A DNA stretch of 64,000 bases, from NCBI GenBank assembly GCA_021292105.1, contig CM037874.1, positions 26,896,583 to 26,960,582 of the forward strand, written 5' to 3'. How positions within the stretch are numbered: the first letter of the stretch is position 1; the number at the start of each line of letters is the position of its first letter. A program made the position numbers and the translations under genes. Source of the DNA: Anadara kagoshimensis (Eukaryota > Mollusca > Bivalvia > Arcoida > Arcidae). The notes under the pieces were generated by a model, which saw only the letters and a program-made list of their open reading frames with translations, did not search any database and was not told the origin of the DNA. Positions 11,901 to 23,900 of the stretch are shown here, piece by piece.

Positions 11901-14900
11901 TTCTTTAGTTTAATCTATCCCGCCATTTACTCTTGCAATTCGAAATTATTAAATGTTATACCCGTAGATGTATTATAAGTTTTATTGAGCAATGGTTTTC
12001 AAATAAAGGGATAACTAGGACCAAAAACTTATTCTGCACCACAAGGCATTTATGGACACTTATCTAGCACCTGTCTACGATAGGGAGTTATTTCGTCGTT
12101 AATATTCACATGTTTTAACCTGTTCTAGTTAAATTCAATGACGAAGTGCATATCCTCCAGCTCAGTTTGAATTTTTTTCAAGGTACCTTAAACTATTTCG
12201 GGTAATTAGAAAGATAGCCTTTCCCGTTTTTATTTACAATTTACCAGAGTTGAAGGATGCTTCATTGTCATTTCGTGAACACGAAAAATGTGTATAATTA
12301 AAGAAACAATACATTTATACATTCGTTATTGTTTTTGCATTGAGACATTATAACACAAGTTATCTTTCTTTATATAGTTTTAGGACTGACATATACACAA
12401 AAAATAAAAATGTGTTTTAACCTTTTAATTTAAGATTGCTTGTTTACACACGGACAATTGCAAAACACAACTTAGAAAAGTATTTCGCTTTTAAAATGAA
12501 GCTTTTGTCAAATACAACACGTCATGATCAAGTAAAATCGTTTTCATGTTGTTGTTGCCGGGGACAAGAAGAAATCTCTTGCTCCAACAGCATTTGTATT
12601 CCTGTAGCGAGTGTTGAGTCAGAGTTTATTAATGGTGTTTAACGTCCCATTCAAGAATATTTCACTTATATTGAGACGTCAACAGTTATAGGTGTAGGTG
12701 CAGAAATTTTGCCTGTGTTGCGCCTATTGCATTTACAGTAGGGTTCTTTGTCGTGCTACGCCTACCGTGGCACGGGACTTCGTTTATTTTAAGTTCCCAT
12801 CCGAAAAAAACATGACTTCATTTCGTTATACAGAGTGCTTGCGAAAAACATCACTACCTAATTTCAAGTCTTCGGTCAGACTCGGTCAGGGTTCAAAGCC
12901 ACGACAACCTCTACAACTCTCTAGCGGACAAACAAGAACATGTAGTTCCTTTCTTAAGCTAATTTATAATGAATGATTTCATCATGGCACTCTACTGTTT
13001 TGAAGTGTTAGATGTACCTAATTATACACCTTATTTCTATATAAAAACTATTCAAACTTATATAAAATAGGAAAATGCATACATGTATTTAGAAATTCTG
13101 AAACTTGAAACCAAACTGCATTGTATTAAATCCAAGGTAGTTGAATTATTGTTTTGTTTTTCAGGCAGTATGGATCACGGCTACTATGCCTTACTTTATG
13201 TTAATGATTCTCTTAGTAAGGGGTGTGATGTTAGAAGGATCTTTAGACGGGATAAAATATTATATTCGTCCTCAGTGGGATAGGCTACTAGAAAAAGAGG
13301 TTAGTACTTCTCAGGAACAATGCTGTAGGTAGCTGGTCCAGAACCCAACACTTTTCTAAAATTATGGTCTTTATAGCAAATTCTTTCTTTAACAATATAC
13401 TGTGAACGTATTTTTTTTAGCGGTGTATTAATGTTTTGCTTATTTCTCGGTCGCTTGTTTTGCGCATAAAATTAAAAACCACAAGCGTAAATTATAGTAT
13501 ACTTATTATGTTAAAGTGCATATTTCAAAAATGCGAAAATATTACTACGCGGATATGTCTCAATTTCCTATACCGCGAAAATAAATACATGCGGAATTAG
13601 ATAGTGGATATATTTAGTAATGTCATATTGTTATTGGCGATAGAAATTATTCTCATATTCTTCTTTTGCACGGTGTATAACCTATTATCTTTCATTTGAG
13701 TTCAGTGACATTCATATCGGCTATCGTTACCATAAACGGCTATGAATGACGTTGGTCACATGACTCCATGTATGATAACATGATGTCAATACACTTTTTA
13801 CAATTGCGGCATTTATCTTACCGAGTCCAGTAACATTTGCCATGTATGTTCCTACGGAAATATAACTACATTGTATGTTTGAATTTATTTTATAAATGAT
13901 GTAATATGTTTTGAGAATAGAAGTAAATAAAAATAACTTGGACATACACATGTCTGTATTGTTATTTTTTGAAAATTTTGCACTTTCCCCACGGCTGTTC
14001 CAGTCCCTCTCAGAATGCAGTTTCGATGCCATTAATTTGTTGAGTTGCTGAATGAACGAAATATGTTTTACGAAAATATAACACTTGTTTTAAAATGTCG
14101 TTCATAGTCAATATGCAAGGCGAACAAACGCTGTCGCACTAGCGCGCGTTATTCAGTTTGCATTGCAAAACATTCACATTTATTGTGAATATGAACTCAA
14201 TTTTAAAACAGTTCAATTGTTAAATGAAACAATAAATATATACCTTGTCCTATAACATATAACGGGGTTTTAATAAGACTTTGTTGTTGGACAATTAATA
14301 AACCACAAACACACCGGCGTTAAAACATATTCCAAAACCAATGTAAAAATTTAGAAAACCAGAAACGCTAAATCTACCAAGGAATCGAAGTTGTGTCAGG
14401 TGCTTTGTAAGGTGTTTTTTGGAATTCGAAAATCTTCTCTCCTGACCTTGTCCTTTATATACTGCACATAAACGGTATGTGACACATCGTCCCATGTTGG
14501 TTTACATTTGGTTTCCATATACATGGAAGATATGGAGCGGATACAATATTGGGACGGACAACCAGACGGACAGACAGACATATACCGGTATACTCCCGCA
14601 AACGAATAAAAATTAGGTAAAATGTGCTTCAGTATACCTGTTATTTTTTCTATATATATTTCGTCTGTGTTTTTAAGATATGGATTGCGGCTGCGGCGCA
14701 GATTTTCTTTTCCCTCGGTCCTGGATTCGGAGTCCTGCTAGCATTATCAAGCTATAACAGATTCCATAATAATTGTTATAGGTATGTACACCAATTTGTA
14801 TTTCAGTATTCTTGGTTGTTGGTAATACTAAGGACTTAATTTATTTTAACTTCTCTCGCTTTAAATGATTTTACGATATCCCGTTTTGCTTTGTTCTACA

Positions 14901-17900
14901 GCATAGAAGACCATCGTTCTATAAAAAAGAGTAAAATGCTTTCTTTTAAAGAGTTTTTAAGCTTCAATATAAATGTAAACAGTTGTTGAACTTTGACATA
15001 AACATCGATGTATAGTGAGTGACCATTTCAAGCCGTAGTAAAATGGTTTACAGAGTTTGTTACCATTCTTGCTAACATATGGAAATGAAACCAATATTTG
15101 TGTTACAAAGATATCAATATTATCTGGATTAACGACTATTTATACATCTTTCATTTGCTGATTTAAAAAGTTGATTTAAATGAATGTTCTAAATAAATTA
15201 ATTAAATAAAAATACAAAATAAGCACACGATGACACACCTCCAAAACACCATTTATTGTTCTGTTACTTGCTGATTTTGATTTTTATTTATTTTAGTAAA
15301 TTTTTTGGACGAGTTATGTAAATAAAATTTCAAAATTAGCCCGCCCATGATACATCCAACAAACACCATCCACATATGTTTTCCTCTCACGGACATACAA
15401 TACCATTCCAACAATACCGAGAACATTATATTTAATTATTTTACTTACAGAGATGCTCTTTTGACTAGTGCTGTCAATTGTTTCACCAGTTTTCTAGCAG
15501 GATTTGCTGTATTTTCTGTACTGGGACACATGGCATTCAAACAACACAAAAGTGTGGAAAATGTTTCTAGAGAAGGTAAAGAAATTGTTCAAATAATGTA
15601 TACGATGTCCAATCAAAGTATTGTGACCTTGAAATATCCATTATATACGGTAATCGAAGAAACTTTCTCTATGTAAATTCGACGAAAAAATATATGTTCA
15701 CTTACGTTTAATTCTGACAAATATTGCTAAAATGATGTGTACTAGATAATGAAATAACTAAATTTGACTCAAAAGCCAATTTATAAACCATCTAATTAAT
15801 GACAGTGTTTTTTTGGGGGGGAGGAAGGGGGGGGGGGGGGGGGGGGGGGCTTATAAGTAAAGTTTGAAGAAGAACGAAATTGTCTTCACAGATGAGGTCA
15901 AACTTTGATTTCTAAATAGGAGAATGTTCTAAGATTGGAGCATTCAAAAGAATTTTTTAAGTAAGTGACTGTAAAATTTTACAAATCATTTCAGAAATGA
16001 CTTCCATCACGCTATTGTTTTATTTTCCAGATGTGGGACTCATATTTATTGTTTATCCAGAAGCCATATCTACCTTAAACCTGTCAACATTTTGGGCCTT
16101 GTTGTTCTTTTTTATGTTAATAACGTTAGGACTGGATACTACGGTGAGTTACCATATAAAACACCTGTAAAATTCAGCCAATATTGATCGGGATCAAACT
16201 GAAAAAAAACATTTCAAATTAAGTACATTACGCCTACCTGACTAGGGATAACACAGGTCAAAATTTATCTCAACGAGAAAAATAGCTACCATTTCTACTC
16301 CCTATACAACACGACCAGCTTATTTTCGCGATGCCCGTTCCTATTTTGTTGTTTTATTCTTTGAAAAAAATAACTCATGAATTAATAGATTTTCCTCTCC
16401 AATTTTTCCCAAGATTATATTGATTTTAGTCGATATTCTTGTGGCACATTCTTATGATTACATTTCTACTTTTTTTTAAATATTACTTTGGTGTTAAATT
16501 TTGCAAAATAGCTAGCATAATCCAACTAAAATTTACAGACTATTAGTGTTTAGTTATGTGCCTTTTTATAGTACATTGTCATATTATGCATTTATAAATG
16601 TTCTGAATGAAAGTTTCAAAAATATTATGACAATTTGAATGTTTACATTTTTAAATATACCTCTTCAATATGAACCTTGTTCCGAAAAAGGATACTCTCA
16701 CATGCATATTTCCATAATAATATTGCTATTTTCAAAGTGCAGACCAAAATCCCCATTGCAAAATGTTTATTACAGATACAACAAAAACGTTTTTTAAGTT
16801 TTAATCAACAATTAATAAAGAAGATTAATAGACCAAAACATAATCTCATATTGTGAAACAAATAGCTTATCATTTAACTAGACATTACACTAGACTTCTA
16901 ATTAGCCTTTAAGATTAAAAAGTATTGTAAGCGAGAAATATTAATCATAAATATCTCATAGTTTTAATAAATATCTGATTAACCCAGTTCAATAAACAAC
17001 AGGCAAAACAGAAACGCTTTAAATTGTTGTAGTAAAAATAATATATTGCTTGTCATATTCAATATTATCAATTATCGGTGTAAACAATAACCAATATTAT
17101 ATCATTACTTTTAACATTCGAATATGAAACTTCTACAATAACAAGGTCCAGTGTCACGGTAGTCGTGACATGATAAAGCACCGTGCTGTATAATGCCATC
17201 AGAACAAAGCACAGGCACATTTTTGGCACCTTCGCCAATAGCTGGCAACGTCTAGATATACTAGTGTATAGTAAGGGAAATATTCTTGACTTGGACGTTA
17301 TACACAATTACTGAATTCCTGTATAAGGTCATATATACTTAATTTAAGATACATTTTCGTTGCCTTGCGCTCGGTATTAAGATACCATTGTATCGACTGG
17401 TTCACTCGGTGGCAGGATAAAGCGATTGCGGGATTGGTTTGGTGTTCGTTTGCGCACGGAGTCTGTGAGCTATCAGCGTGTCACTCTCACCGCTTGTGCA
17501 TACACGAACTTGTTCTTATATTAATCCTTAATCTTGGTCTTGTTAAAAATAGCTGTAAAATAGCTGATACGACGTTAAACAACGATACAACGATCTTTTA
17601 TATAAAAACATTTCCAGACAAATTGCAAGAAAACTTTTGATATAAATAGAATGCTAGTATTTTCATATCATATTAATAAATGTTTAATGATTTATTTCAG
17701 TTTGGTGGTTTAGAATCAATATGTACAGGAATACTTGATGAATTTCCTAAGCTTAGACGAAATAGAAAACTGTTTGTTCTTGGTTTAATGGTGTACTGCT
17801 TCCTTGGAGCTCTATCAACCATAACTTATGTAAGTTTTTTTTATCTCTGTTCCGGAAATACGGTTGTTATAACAAACACAGAAGCCAAAAATGACCTAGG

Positions 17901-20900
17901 ATACGGCATTATTTGAGTTGATATGCATGTAACCGTATCGATTTAGTTGTAAAACAGCTAGAGATTAGAAAGCAATTACATTTTCTGGTTTGACTTGATG
18001 TGAAATTATGTCTATTTGGAAAACAAATGCTTTAATCAATACAACAAAATGAGATTGTGAGGTTGAATATTGTGTTTGTCATTCAAAAGTGATTGGAAAT
18101 AGAAATTGGTATTTACCTACTTTGTGGTAAAACGGGAGCACTTAGGTTTCAATATTGTCTACTTTATCATGAGCTTCTGTACCTACAAACTTAAAAATGT
18201 TTTTAATCAAATAGTTATAACAAGCTCCTGGTTTTGTTTTTTATTAAAAATACTAATCCCATTACACACGAACCTTCTGTTTCATAATTTCATTTAAGCA
18301 GAAAAAATATTTTAATTAGTTAGTAAGATATTTTTATTTATTTATGTTTTTGATTTTGATAATTTTAATATGGTTAAAACATATCAGAATGGTAATATTA
18401 CCAAAATGTTGAAAAGCTAACATGTAGGTTCCCTGCTATAATAAGAACTTCATTACTTAACTTAATCTGACATGAACATTTTTCAATATAATCAGAATGA
18501 CGTATACTCATGGGTGGTGTAAAATCATTTTACGTCCTAATATATTACCTATTCGCTTACACGTAATAATAACTTTGAGGTGATAAGTTCTCGGATATTG
18601 GATGGTGTAAGAAACCAGAATATTGGGAGAAAATCAACGACCTACTCAAGCAAACTGACAAACTTTCTCCTCATGTGGGATAAGACTCTAGGAAGTAAGA
18701 GGCGCTGTCATTCTTCATCTGTCTATAGACCAAATCCAATTACCGTTGACATGTTGTGTCTTGAAGGTGATTAAATTTTAGTAAAAAGAATAAATAAAAT
18801 GATTGCTGGATAGTTATCGCCCTTCAAGCTTTAATATCGCATCGTTTTTCTGTTTAACTATATGCACTCACACTAACAACTTGTATAATAAAGAAATCCC
18901 ATCGAAAAGTTTATTCATTATTTACAACAGTTTCCAGAAAAGGCAACAAACGCATCAATAATTGTTACAATTTTTTTTCAATAGGGCGGAATTTACGTTG
19001 TGCAGTTACTGGATTCCTATGGCGCTCCGATTGCAATAATATTTGTTGTATTTCTAGAAGCTGTTGGTGTTTCTTGGATATACGGTAAACACGTTTGACT
19101 ATACAAGTTCAAAAATACATGTCTCTTTATTTTTTCCATGTAAAGGTAAAATCGATCTAGAGAATTTTTATTGATTTTTCAGTTTCTTGTATATTATTTA
19201 ACTTCCACTTCTAGAACATCCGACCTCACTTCCCTGGCGTAAGTTCTCGTGTTTAACTTAATTAAACAAAACAGACATGCTCATCAATGTCCGAATTATA
19301 ACCCAAAGCAAAGCATGAAGCAAAAACTTTGAACATTAGAAATTAGGTTACACACGTAAAATTCCACCATTTAAGTGAGATCAAATGATCTGGAAGGGTA
19401 AGCACCTCCTGTGTAGATAGCTATACTTATTACGTGTACAATCAAATTGAAAGGAACATGGAACTATAGTACGTCAAATATACTCATGACAATCCTGAAC
19501 ACAAAGACATCATACTTATCAACAGTACTGTGGTGGTGACAATAAAGCTTTTTGAAGGCCCTAATACGCCTAAGTTAGCATTATTCATGCGTCGAAAGTT
19601 TGTTTGTAAGCAGCTTGCATAAAGTCTCCGTAGTTTGAACGATATCTACTACAGCTTATTAATTATGTAATCAAAAACAAACATACTAATCCATGTCCGA
19701 ATCACAATCCAGAAGCAAAGTAAAAACTTTGGAACTGACATGTTAGGTTAGACACGTGAATTTTCACCAGGAAAGTGAGGCCGGGTGCTCCGGAAGGGTA
19801 AGCACCTCCTGTTTGCCGGCTACACACACCATGTGTGTAATCAAAATTGTGGGAATGGAAAATGGAACTATGGGACGTCAAATATATCCAGGGCAATCCT
19901 GGACACAGAGACATCAAACTTATCAACAATACTATGATGACGACCATAAAACTTTTTGAGGGCCTTGTTAGGCTTGTAACAAATACATCATCAGCTTGAG
20001 AAGCATGTCAATTGTTGTATATTAAAGGGAAGTTGACGATATTATATTTAATTATTACGTTTGCCATACACCTTTTGTTTGCGTCATTATTAAGGTATCA
20101 TTATAAATATGAAATTGAAGAATAAATTGTATCTTTTATTTTAAGCTCACTATGAAGTGTCATTCCGAAGTTTCCAAATTTAGGAGTTTTACGAGATAGA
20201 ATGCCGTCTATATAGTAGTACTGTAAACGGAGATAAATCTTCTCTCAAACTTTAACAAGGTTCTATATAATTCCACTTCTTTCAAATAAAGAAACAAATC
20301 GGCAACCCATGGTGCACAGTTTTGGCCCATTGGAACACCGATTGTTTGCTAGAAAATTGTTACCAAACAAAACCAAAATGTTGTCTATCAAAGACATTTT
20401 GTTGAATAAATGATCGGTTTGTTTTTTATTTATAATCCGTATGATGTTTGACAACATAGCTAGAATCCCTGTTCAGCACTAGATATTTTGTTTTTCAAAA
20501 GAATGGCAAGTGATAATCATTTTTTCTGTTTTCACTTTGGATGGTGATTTGGCCATGAACCGGTATGTTTGTGTTTGATTTAATATGTTATCATTCCCAT
20601 TTTTCACACATTTTTTTAGAAAGATATCCGATAGATTATATTCTGTATCTTACTAATAGAATCGTGAATTCATAAAATTTTAATAATATTAAATGCACTT
20701 TAATTTCTTAAAGTGTTCAGAATTCAGACAAATATCGTTTATTATAATAGTGTTCAGAACAGTTCAAATTATTATTTATTTAAACTGTTTGATTTGGATC
20801 AATTATTATCTTTTATTTTACTTACATTTGTTGATATTAAATTTGATATGCAATTGTAGGTTTTATTTTATTTTGTTTTCAAAAAATGTAATAATTATGA

Positions 20901-23900
20901 TGTCTCTATATCTAAAGTCCGAAGTGTCATAGTTCCAGTAGCCTCACAGAGCTAGCTGACAGTTATTTATCCTTCCGGAGAACCCGGTCTCACTTAATTT
21001 TTATTTTGCTTTTTGGAATTGCGATTTGACCATATCCGTTATGTTTTTGCTTTGATATGCTTTGTAAACAGTTTAGTAATCTTATAAAATTACCAATACC
21101 ATTACAAAGCATGTTCACTATCACGTACGAACTGCAAGTTTATTACCCGTATCTTGAACTTTTTATACAACTATAAATATTATATATTACATCAAAACAA
21201 TTCTTTCTCGTGATAGTATTTGATAAGAACCAGAAAAGCGTGAAGAAACAAGCATCTTGTTTAATACGACAGTTCTACTACATGGAAAATTACAATTAGT
21301 AGTGTATCTGGTTGATGGATCAAGGATAATCTACAAATCAAAAATTTATAACAAAATTATACCATACGCCGTTTAATTAAAGCACAATAAATCTCCATTA
21401 CCGTCATCTTGATATAAATGATTGAAAAGAAACGTCGAAATAATTAGGGTTTATATAAAACGTATAGTCGCTTTTTAACATATTGAATAAAATACATCAT
21501 TGACAGTAAGTATAGCAAGGTATTGCCGCACTTGAAAACAACACGCATGGCGACGCCAAAACATTCTCTGATCATAAACATGACGTAAAATAAGTGATTT
21601 CACAGAAACAAATGATAATAAAGATTTTCCTCTGTGTCTATTTGACAATTATTTAATCAAGAAATATATGGTATAAGTCAAAGAGAAACATACCAGTGCA
21701 TGTCCAAAACACAATCCCAGAACATAGCAAAACAAAATATTTGAAACTGGCACATTGAGTTAAACACGTGAATGTCAAGCAGGGAAATGAAGCCAGATTC
21801 TCTAGAATGGTAAGCGCGCCCTGTTAAGCTAGCTGCATCCGCCGTATATGTAGTCCAAAATAAAAATGAAAGGATTGTCAATGTCGCAAACACTGCAATG
21901 TCAAAGATGAGTATAAACGAATGTTTTCATGAATGTTGTATAAGTTATTACCGTCTACTTTATGGTAGTGCACAAAAATGACGACCTTTGTAGTGTCAGC
22001 AAACTTTGCCGCAATTTTGCAAACAATTATCGCATGCAACTCAGTTCACAATCATGGTGCTAAGCCAGCTAACTGTAAGAGGCTTACATCATAGGAAAAG
22101 ATTTTGCACTTGCAGTCGATAGTTGTCGAACGCACGGTGATGAGATGCCATAACAACTCGGCCACCGTGGTTACACTTAATTCAATTTAAACTTTCTACC
22201 AATGTCTATGTATGTTGTGTAGATCTTTCAAGATCTGATGGCAAAGTTTACAGTGAGTCTTTTTCATATAAAGGTAATTGTAACGAATAAAGCATGAGGC
22301 GGTGTGATTATACACGAACAGAGATACACGATTTATAAATAAATGCGTTATTTTAACCTGTCCGTGTGTATAACCAATCTGCTATCAGATCGTGGACAGA
22401 CTATAAACAATGTTTAATTGCTTAATCTAATAAACATGTGTAATTTTTTCAAATAAATTAAGGACCCTCTAATTATAGTACTGGAACCACATTACACTTT
22501 CTCCAATGGCGTTCAAAGTCGGGGAGGGTCCCGGTCTATGTTTGAACTATCCTTTTTTATTGCATCTTGTTTGTTTATTTCTATCTATTATATAATGCAG
22601 CATTCTTCGTATTGATGGCTGTTGTCAAATACATATTTTTCATGTTTTTCTTCTATTGCAGGTGTGAATAGATTTAGTGATGACGTTGAAACAATGCTAG
22701 GATTTAGACCTGGAATATTCTGGCGTGTATGTTGGGCAGTTATAAGTCCACTGTTTCTGTTTGTAAGTAGAAATATATTGTGGACCTTTTGGAGGTTATT
22801 AAGAATAGTAGTTTAAAGGGATGTAACAGTTAGGACCTTCTTAGACAAATTAGCCAGCTGTTCACCTGAATGGCATGTTGATATTAAAACATTGTATGTT
22901 GGGAGTTTTATAAGCGGTAAACCTAATATTAGTGAAACTTATCTTGTCCCTTTATTTCATCATTTTTTTGTTTGTTTGCTGCTTTGTTAAAACAACTGAA
23001 AATGCATTTTAAGTCTGTTTTATAAATCCATCTTTTGTTTACATATCATATCAACAAATATTTTTACTTACAACATTGCTTTAAAACAAAACTATCCATT
23101 ACCTAGCCAGATAATGTTGTATTGGAATACTAGTAGCTGCATATAGCTATATTATGTAATATTTTTAAAAAGTATGTAATATTATACATTATCATGCAAT
23201 ATGTATCTGTCAGTCCGTTGAAGGAAACATACACTGTCATATTATGTTTCATATTGTAATAACGTACTTATATAACTTTCTGTTTCAGGTGTTGTTTCTC
23301 TTGTCAGTAATAGACCCAATGCCACCTCATTATGGAACATACCAATACCCAGAATGGTCAGAAGTCATAGGATGGTTAATTGTGTGTTCGTCAATACTTT
23401 GCATTCCTGGCTACATGATATACAGATTTGTCAAAACACCTGGAAGTTTCATTGAGGTAGGTTAACACAAGAATTAACCCTGTTTTCATTTTGCAGCACT
23501 AGCCAACAGTTTTGGGAATACAATTCCTCATCAGTATTAATCGAATCATAACACTGGAAACCCAAATATTCTCAAAATGTTGAAATAAACAAAAAGGAAG
23601 GCCTAATGTATTTTACCAAATACCTATAACAATACTCCGCGGTGGCTTAATTGATAAGCCGCCAGTCTACAAATCCAGGGTCTCTCACCGCTGCGAGTTC
23701 GATTCCCGCTCAGACCACATGCGGGAAAGTAAAATTTCCTTGACGTTAGCATTTACTGGTTAACCTGGTATCAGTAAAATGGACTGTGGGATTGTTACGT
23801 TTGTCTGTGGCGTACTGACTCATTGTAGACCATACAACACATTCGTACTTCATATGCATACACGAACTTGTTCATAGATTAATCCATAGAGGTTAATAAA

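Noticed and set aside
15815..15849. Poly-G tract as a functional G-quadruplex
   Set aside because: Pure homopolymer in an intron with no neighbouring signal; the length may be an assembly artefact.
18578..18684. Frame reading [18 protein letters not shown]
   Set aside because: Looks protein-like but is 35 codons long, has no splice signals that fit, and I cannot match it to a family. Possibly a tiny retroelement scrap.
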